Origin: Sarcocystis neurona
Taxonomy: Eukaryota; Apicomplexa; Conoidasida; Eucoccidiorida; Sarcocystidae
NCBI GenBank assembly: GCA_000727475.1
Contig: KL647302.1
Location: forward strand, 72,657-136,656
Direction: 5' to 3'
Length of the DNA stretch: 64,000 nucleotides
A program made the position numbers and the translations under genes. Under the pieces are notes generated by a model. The model was not told where the DNA came from. It ran no database searches and was given only the letters and a program-made list of their open reading frames with translations. The stretch's first letter is position 1. The number at the start of each line of letters is the position of its first letter. Below are positions 23,477-35,100 of this stretch, one piece after another.

Positions 23477-23773
23477 GTGCCGGTTAAGGCTGAAATGCAG
23501 GAAGCTACACGCAAACAGAAAAGAAATGCGAGTGGAAGGAGCTGCGCAGTCGCAGCCAAGAGGTGCTGTGGGGAGGAAGTGCACGTCAGGCGGCAAGCGG
23601 CGGCTGCTCCTGCGGTAGCGGTGCCGCAGCACCAGAAGCAAGACACGCGTACGGACGCAGCAGCTTGCGCCGTTGCTGCAGGTGTAGAACAGACAGACGA
23701 ACAGCGAAGTGGCTTGCAGGGAAGGCAGCGAAACCACAAGCATGAGCCATCTGACCAGGTGCGACTGCGGTGA
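23477..23773 (+). CDS. candidate exon, basic Ala/Gln-rich
   Basis: The frame runs 98 codons to TGA with no long homopolymer. The peptide is polar and basic (AEMQEATRKQKRNASG, PQHQKQDTRTDAAACAVAAG). The frame begins at GTG; the first ATG is 18 bases in. An upstream acceptor GTCTTATAG at about 23441 is possible. Minus frames over the same bases are leucine/cysteine-rich and less protein-like. Confidence 0.25.
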   Translation: MPVKAEMQEATRKQKRNASGRSCAVAAKRCCGEEVHVRRQAAAAPAVAVPQHQKQDTRTDAAACAVAAGVEQTDEQRSGLQGRQRNHKHEPSDQVRLR

Positions 23774-23854
23774 CGCTGCTTCTACAGCTGCTGCGATCTT
23801 CGGCGGCGTTGACGTAGTCGTTGAGAAGCATATGCCCCTACCTGCACACGTATG

Positions 23855-23873
23855 TATATATATATATATATAT
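23855..23873. repeat. (TA)n microsatellite
   Basis: Nine to ten TA units. Confidence 0.95.
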
Positions 23874-24052
23874 GTTAGTCCATAGTGAGTAGCGCACATC
23901 GACAACGAGACACACACTGCATCTACAATGTTGGCAACGCCTGCGAGAGAAAGAGACTTGCCCGACGGGGTGTAGATGCACCGCAGGACGACGAGCAGCA
24001 CAAACAGCCACACACGAGTGCACGCCCACAGGATCACGAAGGGGCTGCTGCA

Positions 24053-24477
24053 ATGGCGAAGTATTTAGGGCTTCATTTCGCTGGCGACCTTCCGCTGCGA
24101 GCTCCAGTGCGCACGTGCGACGGCCTGGCGGAGGAGAGTTGGGAGGACCTACGACGCGTGGAATCGTGTGGAAGAAGTAGGGAGGTATCTTTGCGCAGAA
24201 AGCGTCTCGAAAATGGCAGAGGAGGGTCGTTTGTTCCTACAGCTGCCGCCGGGTGTGAAGGACGTTTGCGTGTCGTGAGCTGGTTCACCGGCTGCTCCCG
24301 CCTGTGTTCCTCAGCAGCAGAGCTGTCTCTATTATCCCTAGCTCCGTGCCAGCAGTGAGCAGCAGGAAGCGGAAGTGTACGGGAGTTACGGCGGGAAAAA
24401 AAGTCAGCCATTCTGGTGCGAGATACATACACAAGGGAGCAGCTATACAGCAGCCGGCGGCCCCCAGGCCGCACCAC
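24053..24477. other. sense/antisense open frames, strand unresolved
   Basis: Plus strand: ATG 24053 opens 101 codons to TGA at 24358 (MAKYLGLHFAGDLPLRAPV). Minus strand: 134 codons from 24477 to a stop at 24073, with an internal ATG giving MADFFSRRNSRTLPLP and a basic, serine/proline-rich chain. Both look plausible and neither has a decisive splice site. Confidence 0.25.
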
Positions 24478-24530
24478 CAGCAGCGGTGGGGGTCACGGCG
24501 TCAATAGGACAGCAGTAGCAGTATAGGCGC

Positions 24531-24914
24531 ATGCACCAGCCGCCGCCGGCGAGCCGAAGAACAACCCCATCGCAGCTCTCTGCTTTCCAGGCACGGCGGC
24601 TGCTGCCTCGAACTGATGCCGCCCCTGCTTACGCGAGTGTGGCTGGTGGAGCTGCAGTTGCAGCACTCGCAAGCGTTTTGCCCTGCTGCTGCGCCGTCTT
24701 TTGTCTGGTGCTGCGTCTAAGCGCACGCAGCTCTTTTGTGCTGCTGCTGGCATTTCTGCTGGTGCTGGCGCCGTCAGTGACCCTGTTCTGCGGCGTGGAG
24801 TGCCTGCAGCGTTCCTCTTTTTCCTTCGGTAGCCGCGGCTCATGTGTACAGCTGCCGCTGCTGGTGTTGGTGCAAGATCAACAGGTGCTTCTGCTGCACC
24901 CACGTACGCTGCGG
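24531..24914 (+). CDS. candidate first exon of a two-helix membrane protein
   Basis: An ATG at 24531 opens 128 codons that end in phase 0 at a full-consensus donor (CTGCGG, then GTAAGT at 24915). Residues about 38-60 and 65-88 are strongly hydrophobic (SVLPCCCAVFCLVLRL and SSFVLLLAFLLVLAPSVTLF), suggesting two membrane helices. The N-terminus is basic and proline-rich, so an organelle-targeting leader is also possible. No second exon was identified. An antisense frame (24903-24493) is open and basic; it lacks such a donor. Confidence 0.35.
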
Positions 24915-25064
24915 GTAAGTTCTCCTGAAGCTACACAGCAACGGGAAAGTAGCGCAGCAGTTGCTTCTACTGCCTCGCCGTCCTCTCCAGAGAAGCTCTG
25001 TTGTAACCGCTTTCGTTTGATCATTCGTTGCTGCTGGTGCTGCGTACGCTGATGGTAGTTTGTA

Positions 25065-25523
25065 TTGATGCTGCTCGACCGGCCCTGCCACTCCTGCCGC
25101 AGCTGCTGTGGATGCAAGAAGTGTCCCAAGTTGTGTGTGGCTCGTGTAGATACTGCCGCTACTGCCGCCGCAACTCCTGGTTTTGACAACACCTGCTACG
25201 CGACATCTGCTGCTGCAGAAATTGCTGTTGCAACAATTGCTGCTGCAACAGCAGCTGCTGCAACAGCTGCTGGTGCAATAGGCGCTGCTGCTACAGTCGC
25301 TGCTTCAATAAGCGGTGCTGGTACAACTGCTGGTGCAACACATGCCGCTGCAGCAGCTGCTGCTACAGCAAGTGCTGCCCAGCAAGCCCTACTGCAACAA
25401 CGGCAGCTGAGCTCAGCGTTTTTTGTGACGATGGAAACACCGTCAGAAAAGCGCAGCCAAAAACGCCGATGCAGGAAGTGCTGCTGCTGCTACCGTTCGC
25501 CGGCAAGCCTCCGCAGGGTGTAG
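25065..25523 (+). CDS. candidate Ala/Thr-rich exon
   Basis: 152 codons are open with an alanine/threonine/isoleucine-rich centre built from GCTGCTGCAACAGCAG-type units. A basic tail follows (METPSEKRSQKRRCRKC) and ends at TAG. Because the units are nearly palindromic (CAGCTGCTG), minus frames over 25192-24840 are open too and contain protein-like peptides (LSSA- and RMIKRKRLQQSF-type). Strand is not settled. Confidence 0.25.
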   Translation: MMLLDRPCHSCRSCCGCKKCPKLCVARVDTAATAAATPGFDNTCYATSAAAEIAVATIAAATAAAATAAGAIGAAATVAASISGAGTTAGATHAAAAAAATASAAQQALLQQRQLSSAFFVTMETPSEKRSQKRRCRKCCCCYRSPASLRRV

Positions 25524-26307
25524 CCGACACGCGCCTCTTTCGTCCTGATCTTGATGCACCGCAGGTGCAGCCACTGGCGCTGCTGCTGGTTCTGCTGAAG
25601 CCACTGCTGCTGCTTGTCCTACAGCCACCGCTGCTGCTTCTGCTCAAGCCACCACTACTGCTGCTACTACTGCTACAGCTGCTGCCTCCCTTAATGCCGC
25701 TGCTGCTGTAGCACTTGCTGGTGCCGTTGCTGCTGTTGCCACTGCCCTAGTTGGTGCTTCCAGCTCGCGTGCGGCTGCTGCTTCCTAACAGGCCCTCTGG
25801 GATCCTCCACCGTATGAGCAGCCCTCGCACTACTCTGCGTAGTCACACACCGTCTGCATATTTACAGAGAGCGTACAGGCCTGTAGGTGTCTTCTCGTGA
25901 TACTACACAGGAGGGTACACATATATATATATATATACATATGTATATACACTTGTCTGCTCGTAGAGTCGTCGAATATACATCTGCGTACGCATGGCCT
26001 ACATGCACGCGCATACATCTCTGTACGTGTCTCTCTGTATGCAGGATATATGTACGTGTGTATGAATGTATCAATTTACATATATGTACACATGTGTATA
26101 GAGACAGAAAGAGCGGAAGACACGGTACGGTGACATAGTCGTACGGGTGCCTATTCTGTCTGTCTGTCTTCCTGTCTACCTGTATACGTACGTAGTCTAG
26201 CGATATATAGTGAGAGAGTTATATACATATATATGTGTATGCGTGTGTGTATGCGTATACTGTATAGTATTACATATGTACGGGCAAGAAGCATTCCGTG
26301 AGCCTCC
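25524..26307. other. spacer with AT tract
   Basis: Leucine-rich CTG frames fade out by 25800. An (AT)n tract lies at 25921-25936, followed by TGTCTGTCT and GTATACGTACG-type sequence. No gene was seen. Confidence 0.5.
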
Positions 26308-29128
26308 ATGGACGGCAAGATACAGCAGCGGTCGAACTGTGAGAGAGTCGCGCGCAGCGGAGCGGAGACGGATGCAACCAGGCGGGTGACAGCATCAGCA
26401 GAACCGCAGGAAGGCTGTCGTAGCAGAAGGACGAGAAGGCTCGAGGACCGGGGGGGAAGAGAAATAAAGGGGAAGACAAGCGCCAGGAGCGTCGCATCAG
26501 GAGGGAAAGTGCCGCAGCAGGAGCAACAGCAACACGGAGAGTAGGCGCATTAGGACCGTTGGCGCACTACGAGACCCACAGCCATACACAAGAACACATC
26601 CAACAGCGGCATGGAAGAAATGCCTCGAAGGAGCAGCAGGTTTAGCAGCAGCAGATGAACACGAGCAGCAACAGTAGCAACAGCACGTCTTTGGAGTGCT
26701 ACTCGCTGTAGCAGTGAAAGCAGCAGGCAGTGGGGTTGTTGTGTCGCAGCAACAGGTAGCGAAGCGCTGCGAGCGACTCAGACGGGGCTACCAGACCAGC
26801 AGCAAGGGGGGACAAGGTGAGCCACCCCAACAGTAGCGACACCAGTTTACGTGCGACTGCAGCTGCAGCAGAAAAGTTGTTGCAGCAACGGCATAGCGAT
26901 GAGCTGAAGAAGCACCAGAACTGCGGGAATTGTCGCGGACGGACGAGAACTTCTTTCGTCCACACGGCGCTCTGGGCGGCCGCGCAGTCCCAGCAGCAGG
27001 AGCCGCTCGAGTGAGGGAGGCAGATGCAGCAGAGGCACACAGGAGCAGCAGCACCCCACAGCAGAGTATCGTAAGTAGTCGCAGGAGTCGACTAAGAGCT
27101 GTCGGGGCAAGAACAGTGCCGCGCCTCCGGAGCGCTGGAAGCAGCCGCATAGCAGCAGTCGCATAGCAGCATCCGTATAGTAGCACGGTCTAAGTGTCAC
27201 TGCCGACTTGGATTGCTCCATGGGGTGCGACGGCGCGAGCGAGTGGTGGAGCGCAGCAGCAGGAAAAGCAGGGAGCAGACGAAACCAGGAGACGCAGCAG
27301 CAACAACAGCATGAGTTGGCTCCAGCAGCGGCAGCACGGCCTGTCTTAGTTGCCAAAGCGGCAGATGCAGGATCGGCAGCAGAAGAAGAACCTGCCGCAG
27401 GGAGCGCGTGAGCCGCCGGGGCAGCTGCAGCACGAGAAGAAGCGACAAGCGACCGCTTTAGGGTGTTCCAGCAGCAGCAAGAGCACTGCAACAGACGCAT
27501 TTGTGTGTAGCCGCAGGCGTCCAGGAACCGCAGCGGCAAAAGGCCGCAACCCCAGCAAACACCACGCTGCAGCAACAGCGGCAGCAGAGGAAGTCCAGTT
27601 GTCACTTGCCGGGGCGACACCAGGAGCAGGAGCAGCGTTAACGAAGCTCGTGTTTCATCTTTGCAGGATAAGGAGGAGGACGAAGAGCAGCAGCAGCAGC
27701 AGGACGAACGGAGCATGAACAGGAGCTCCACCTGCATCGGTTCAAGGCGGTTGTCTTGCAGCCGCAGCAGCACGTGGTGCAGCACGCCTTCTTCAGGCAT
27801 TGCAGCAGGAGCTACAGCACGCGGTGGAGAGCGGCCACGGGGGTCACGTATGAAGAAGCTGAAAATGAGGACACGCTGCCACTAATATTCTCGTATTTCT
27901 CTATTTCTGTTTACAGATGTATGCAAAGGCGTCTACAGGTGTAAGTATATACGTATGCATGCGTGCGGGTAAGCACATAGACGTATAGATGAACTACGTG
28001 TGACTGCGGTGCTTGCAGGGTTTCCGCAGGAGGCAGACGCGTCTACGGTGGGGCGCATGCAGCAGGATGGACTGCTTCCCACTGGTAGAACGCCTGACTG
28101 CAGAAGGTGCCCCACCGCCAGCAGCAGCAGCAGTGGCAGTGCAGCCGCAGGTGCCGGTCACCCGGAGCGTTCCGATATTCAGCCGTAGCACCAGCAGCAT
28201 CAGCAGGGGCCTCTTATGCAGCACCGCCAGCTGCAGCAGCCGCCGTCTTCAGCAGGGGCGGCAGATCTGCTCTGTGCAGCAGCAGCAGAAGGTCGGTTGT
28301 CTGCGGCTTGTGCAGTAGCAGCGAGAGCAGCAACAGGCTTCCTGTGTCCGGTAGCAGCAGCAGCGGTGGTCTGGCAGCAGGAGCGGCAGGTGGGTTAAAA
28401 TGCAGCTCCAACGACCTTCCAGCCTACAACTGCAGTCCTAGCAGCAGCGCCATCAGCTGGAGGGAGAGTTCGACCGGCAGCAATACTACCAACTCCAGCG
28501 CCGCGATCACTGGCAGCGGCAGCAGCACCAACAGCAGCCCTGGCAGCAGCAGCACCGGGACTAGCAGCAGCGGAACCAGCAGCGACAACAGCAGCATCAC
28601 TGACAACAGCATCAATAGCAGCGTCGGCAACAACTGCTTCGTAACATGGAGGCAGTTACGAGTCTACAAGCAGCAGCAGGGCAAACGGCAACTGCAGCGA
28701 CAGGAGAGCAGTGGCGTGCTGCGAGCTACTTATCCCCTCCGTCGAACGCGCGCCCGTATCTTCAGCAGCAGCACCTACTGCGGGCAGTAGACGGGGAATT
28801 ACACGAAGGACGCGCGTCCCCTTTTGCCGGCAGCAGCAAGAGCAGGGACCGATCCTCATGTTTTGTGTACCTCGAGGATTTGGCAGCTGCAGAGCTAGAG
28901 AGCAGCAGCAGCACAGCAACCTGGGCTGCTTGGCAGCAGCGGCAGCTTCAGCAGCAGCATTGACAACGGTAGTACCAGGAGTACCCGTCCGAACAGCAGC
29001 AGGACCCACTCTAGAGGCGACGAACCAACTGCAACACTTCCCTGAGATGCAGAGACGGCAGAAGTCTTTCCTCTGTGGCGCGTGCAGCACGTAAGCAGCA
29101 ACAACAGCGGCAACAGCGAGTTGAATGA
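26308..29128 (+). other. CAG-oriented region, probable multi-exon Q/A/S-rich gene
   Basis: CAG runs lie mostly on the plus strand and keep several plus frames open. Supported pieces: (1) exon 27667-27847, after acceptor TTTCATCTTTGCAG, reading DKEEDEEQQQQQDERS, with donor GTATGA; (2) a micro-exon at 27917-27940 with a near-perfect acceptor and the donor GTAAGTATA; (3) an exon ending at 29092 with donor GTAAGC after LQHFPEMQRRQKSFLC. A frame from ATG 28646 to TGA 28963 (SNARPYLQQQHLLRAVDGEL) is another candidate. It may be the 5' part of the gene ending at 36002, but phases could not be chained. Long minus frames here are Cys/Leu repeats and were rejected. Confidence 0.35.
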
Positions 29129-32100
29129 CACGCGGTCTTTGCTGCCCGCGTCTGCATCGGTGGAGCTGCTGCAGCAGCAGCAGGGCGACAGGCGTGCGAC
29201 AAGGAAGACTGCTGTGCACTTCCACCGGGGCACCAGCAACAGCAGCAGCGAGAGGCGGCAGTAACCAGCCCCTCCTGTTCTACCGTGCAAATTGACCCAG
29301 CAGCACCCGCAGCAGAGACCTCGACGGGGAGCCGCAAAAGCCGAGCCAGCGGTGGATACGACAGAGCAACAGAAGCGACAGCGATGGCTCGCTTCCGGCG
29401 ATTCCCCGAGGAAGAGCGCTGCATGCAGCTGCTATTTGCCGAACGCCACAGTTCTCTCCTCGCAGTAGGGAATCTCGCCTAGCCCTCTTGCTTATTATGA
29501 ACTCCTGCGTTGCTCCGGCTCTGCCGCTGCTACTGCCCCACTGCACCTGCTGCTCCGCTCCCTGAGGATACTCGGTTGCAGGTGCTGGACTGCGGCTTCT
29601 GTTGCTCCTAGTGTCCCGCGGTTACTGCAGATACGGTGTTGCTGCTTGTGTAGCTCTGTTGCTGCCTTTAGGGCTCTACTGCAGTCAGTACTACCACTAT
29701 TTCTGCTACGACTGTTACTATCTGTGCTATCGTGCTGCTGCTGCGGTTCCTGTTCTGCTGCCATCCTTCCTTCTCACTGCTGCCCGTGTTCACCATTGCA
29801 AGTGCTGCATCCAGCAGTACGACACGACTCCTTCACTGCAGTGCTGCTGCGCCGCTAGACTCTGCTATCTCTGCTGTTGATCTCGGGGTGCTGCTCTGAG
29901 TTGCTGCTGCAGCTGCTGCTCTGGGGGTGGCGCGCTGTGGCAGGGTGCGTGGCGCTTGCATCCCGCAACGGCCGTTCACTTTTAGACGCCTGCAGCCGAG
30001 AAGGACTTTCCGATTGAATGTATGTGAACAGAGAGATAACTGTTGCAGGCGCATTGCTCTCTAGGAATATATATGCATATATATATGTATATGTGTATAT
30101 GTGTATAAATGTTTAAGGTACACTGTACCGCTGCCACTACCAAGGAGCGCGGTTCGAATGCCTGTGTGCAACACTTGTACCGTCTCTCTCTCTCTCCGTA
30201 TATGTGTGTGTATAGCTGCAAGTGTCCATATGGAATGGTCTGTGTCTGTATATATCCGCTTGTAGTTACGTCTTCGTATTATAAGTACCTATTCGTGTCT
30301 GTATCGTGTCCGTGTGTGTATATATCTTCCTACTGCGGTATATGCATATATTGCTGCTGCTGTCACAGGCACGAAGAAGTAAGGAAGAACGACGGATTCT
30401 GGAAGACCTCATCCGAGTGCAGCGGTCGAAAATGGAAGAATTACAGCAGCGAGTTGTCGACCTCTCACGTGAATGTGTAAGAGCATTTCATACCACAGAG
30501 AGAGCTGACCGTTCGTCAACATTCTTTTCTGTATATGTTTAAGCACACTTGTCTGCAAGGACGTGTGCGAATATATTTAGACGCAGTGTAGCGCAGGTCT
30601 ACCCGCGTGAGAGAGCCGCAGGAGCCCCTAACCCAGGCGCCACGTGGATCGAGCTGCAACCCTGCATATATGTACCTCTGTGTACCTGTCTACAGAAAGC
30701 GAGAGACGAGTACTTACGCTTATAGGTACGCCTGTATACATGTGCCTCTGTGTGTGTGTATACATATATGTGTATATGTAGATTTCTAGAGACTTAACTG
30801 TGAAGAAGCGTCTACCGCGGACTGACACTGATATATATTCGTATGCGTCTGTCCTAAGATGACGTTTGTATGTAGGGGATGCGTGAGCGGGTCTTGACAT
30901 TCTGTCACATAAATACCGAACACAGGCTCCTGTCACAGTATTCTATTATACACATCTGTCTGTCGCGATCTCAATGGTTGTACACCCATACACGTATATA
31001 TATAGAGAGATATATATATAAAGACGAATATATACGTCTGTTCACTTATAAGCGTGCAGAGAATCTATATCCCCTGCTCTATATGTGAATGTAAATGAAT
31101 ATACGTACATATATATATATATATATATATGTCGTTGTGAATGATTAGAACTCCTAGTTTTCCAGCACTGTGTCGACGCGTTTCTTTTCTTCAGTTCGTC
31201 CCGAGCGCTGAGGAGGCGAATGACGTCCTCCTCTCATAGCTCCATCGTCTTTCCGACGGTTACGTGTGACTGCGCAGGAAGATTTGCACATCGCTCTCTT
31301 CATTTCCTACTGTGATATATATGCGAAGTGTTGTTGTGTCACATGATCCCGTGTACACACGTATGTCTGTCTATGTGTATGTGTGGACGTCGGGATGTGT
31401 TGCGGTGGGGGCTGCTGCTCCTCGGCTGCTGTGCTGCTGAAGCGCGCACGCGTGCAGTGCTGTGCTGCTGGTGCCTCTGCTCCGGTTGTAGCAGCTGCTG
31501 CTGTGGGATTTTTGCTGCACTGCGGGGTGCTGCAGGTGGAAATGTGCGCCGGCCGGGATCAGTACAGAGCACGCCTGAAGGCAGCAAAAGAACAGCAGCT
31601 CCAGCACGCTGCATCTGAGGACCTGCTGAGAAAGGTAGCGTCTTTTGCTGTTTACTCGCTCTCTCTGTCTCGCAGCAGCAGCAGTAGACCTAGAATACGG
31701 CGAGGTGTCTATGATTTCTTCTCTACACAATTATATGTGTGCATACTTCCGCTTGTGTATCTTCATGGAAACACGTGTATATTACAGGGAGGATAGCCCC
31801 CGCAGAAGTGAATGGCAGCCACAGAGCTGTGGCATATCAGCAGGATTTCTTACTGCTACATACACATTGGTATAATATATATACATAGATAGATAGATAG
31901 GCATAAATGTGTGTTATACGTGTATAGTTATTCAGTGCCTGTAATTTGCAGCAGTGTATCTGCAGTCGGGGTACGTAAATTTGTGTACACGTGTATGTTA
32001 GTGCTGCGTGAGCTTCAGCTAGACCTTGTATGTCTGAGTCTTACGGAGACGCTAGATGAGCATACCATACTTATATACGTAGGACTATGCCCTATATACG

Positions 32101-35100
32101 CATATTTATATATTTACACGGCGCTTCTGTGTGAAGCGAGTGACGCTGCTGGAGAGGGCACCTGACAGCTCTTGGAGCCGGCAGTCGGAGAGACCAGAGG
32201 AAAGAATAACGCCCGGTCTTTGTTCATACTGCGCCCACCGTAATATAAACGTATATGCGTGCAAGTGTGTATGCGTGTGTGAATGTGTGTGCACGTATAT
32301 ACGTTTGCATGGAGCACATATGTATGTGCACGTATGAGTGTATGCGTAGATCTGTGCACATATGTATGTAGGCGTATGTGTATGTATTTTTGTAGGGGGG
32401 TGTGTGTGTCTGTGTGTCTGTGCGTCCATGTAAGAATGTCTGTGGGTGGGTAGGTTGAAAGAGAGGGAGAGAAAGTACAGGGAAAGGGGAACGCTAATGT
32501 ACGCTTGTTACGATCATGAATGAACTTAATAGTGAAGCGCGTCGGCTTGGCCAGTACACCGGAAAGCGGTGCACATTCTAGGTTTGGGGGAGGTTTTAGT
32601 AGCGGCGTTGAGAACGTCAACTTGCGGATGTTTTTCGAACAGCGTAACGGCAGCAGAACAGCAACAGCAGCAGAACAGCAACAGCAGCAGAACAGCAACA
32701 GCAGCAGAACAACAGCAGCAGCAGAACAACAGCAGCAGCAGAACAACAGCAGCAGCAGAACAACAGCAGCAGCAGAACAACAGCAGCAGCAGAACAACAG
32801 CAGCAGCAGAACAACAAGAGCAGCAGAACAACAGCAGCAGCAGAGCAGCAGCGGGTGCGGCAGTGTAATACCAACCGCAGTGGTGTAGCAACACCTGCGG
32901 CATTGCCGGAGCAGAAGAAAGGCAGCACCAGAACAGCAACAGCCGCAGCAGCGTAACAGCAGCTGCAGCAGTGTAGCAGCACCGTCCTCGCGTTGGAGTA
33001 GCAGCAGCGGAAGAGGGCCGTAGGAGCAGTAGCGTAGCAGAAGCAATGCAGCAGGACCCGCACACGTATCCAGGAGAGGAGCCCTCAGCCCCACACAGAG
33101 GAAGAAGACGAGCAGCAGCGTGCCAGAGACGGGTGGGTATAGTTGTCACCTACCCTTTCCCGCATGCAGCCGAGACACTTACGCAACGCGGTTGCTGCTA
33201 GTGTCTCCGGGACCGCTGGTAGATGAGCACACACCACAGATGACGGTGTCGCAGAACTGGGCTACTGCTGCCCTCGCTGCTGCGGCTGATGGGGCTGCTA
33301 ATGCTGCAGATTCAGCGGGAAGGAACCGGTATATGTTCAAAGGCGTAGCCTGATGGGTTGCCACCAGTGATGCGTGCTTTAACAGTGCCACGCCTTCCTG
33401 TAGAAATGAGACGGAGTCTTCGTTCCAAATGCTGCTGCAACAAGAAACACTACACATACCTTTGTCATATATCTATATATATATATATATGTATATGTAG
33501 ATACACGGATACACAGATAGATGAATGTGTGGAGAAAGAGCGAGCGAGAAGAAGCGGCTGAAAGTGTACGTATGTTGACACACGCATTAGGACGTAGAGC
33601 AATCTGGAGGAGGAGACACATCTGTGTATAGGGGTGTGTGTGTGTGTGCATATGTGTATGCGAGCCCATGCGTGGACCGCTGCTGCTGCCAGAAGCGCGG
33701 CGAGCAACATCGCAATCTGCCGAGACGTAGACAAAAACGTGTGTGTGTGCCTGAATATATATGCGTATACGGCGGCTGTGATGCGGCTGCCGTCGTTCTA
33801 GACACAGCGTGAAGCAGTGTGCGCTGCTTGTATAACGCATATATATATATATATATATATATATAGCGAGTGTTTCTATGCATTTGTGTATCAACTGGAG
33901 GTTTGTATACCTTTGGTGTACGAATTCGATACGCTTTCTCTGCACGCAAATTCATGCACACATCGTGTGGGGATGGACGAGCGTATGCGTTGACTGCTGT
34001 GGCCTGGAACGTGGTGCGTGCATTCTGCCACTCGTGCAGATATACACACATGAGACATGTGTGCATGTCTGTTTATACACCAGCACATGTATTTTCAGCC
34101 AATTTCATGTGGAGAAGGTGGTTGTAAATGCTGTTGCCCCAGGAAGTACTTCTTGTGCAATCGCGACTGACGCAAGCAAACCGGGAGCTGAAGCAGCAGA
34201 TGGAGCGGCAAAAGCAGGAGCTGCAGCAGCACACGCAGACATGTAGGCAGCTCGAACAGCAACTGCAGCAGGAAACAACTGCGTCTCGCGAATGTGCGGA
34301 ACTACGGCGGAGACAAGAGCTGCGGCAGGAAGAGCTTTTGCAAGAGAAGGAACGCTTGCAGCAGCAGGTGCAGAAACAGCAAGAGATACTGCAGCGGCTG
34401 GAGGAGAAACTGCAGCGACTGGTGGAGCAGCAGGAAGAGAAGCAGCAGCAGCAGGTGGTGGTGGTGGAACAGCAAAGAAAGGAGCTCCAGCAGCAGCAGA
34501 CGCAACTGCAGCGAGACCAGCTGCAGCTGCAGGGAGACCAGCAGCTGCTGCAACAGGAGAGGGCAATTGTGATGCAGGAGAGACAGGTGGTGCACGCGCA
34601 GCAGGAAGAGCTGAGGCAGGCTCAAGCGCGGCTGCAGCAAGAGCTTTCAGAAGTGCAGCATCAGCGGCAGCAGCTGCAGGTGAAGAGCGAGGAGATTGAG
34701 CAGGAGAAGAAGGAGGCGGAGAAACAGCGGGAGGAGCACGAGAGGCAGCAGATGTCCTGCAACATCCGCAGACTAGCGAACGATCAGCAACGGGAGGAAT
34801 GGACGGTAGAGAAGGAACAGCTGCAGCAGAGGCTATGTGAACTTCAACGCGAGGTAGTGGAGTTCCAGACAAGGATGCAACAGGAGGAAAAAGAGGCTGA
34901 GCAGCAGCAAAGGAAGACCAAAGAACAAACCGTTCTGCTGTTGCAGCAGGCTGAGGCACTAACGAAAGAGAAACAGCAGCTCCAGCTAGAGATAGAGAAA
35001 CTGCAGCACGAGAAAATCCGTATGCAGGAGGATGTAGAACAGCAACTGAATGAATTTAAAGAACAAGCAGAGCAGCACTCGAGTGATCTGAGTTCTGCCA

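Noticed and set aside
26847..27800. 317-codon minus frame with Cys, Ser and Leu runs
   Set aside because: CAG orientation, two acceptors and two donors all favour the plus strand here; the minus frame is a repeat shadow.
30140..30175. tRNA-like GGTTCGAA motif
   Set aside because: No matching acceptor, anticodon or T-stem pairing can be drawn around it.
32114..33094. 326-codon minus frame full of Cys/Leu runs
   Set aside because: It is the reverse reading of the AGCAGCAGCAGAACAAC minisatellite. Poly-Cys and poly-Leu from CTG/TGC are the expected shadow of CAG arrays.
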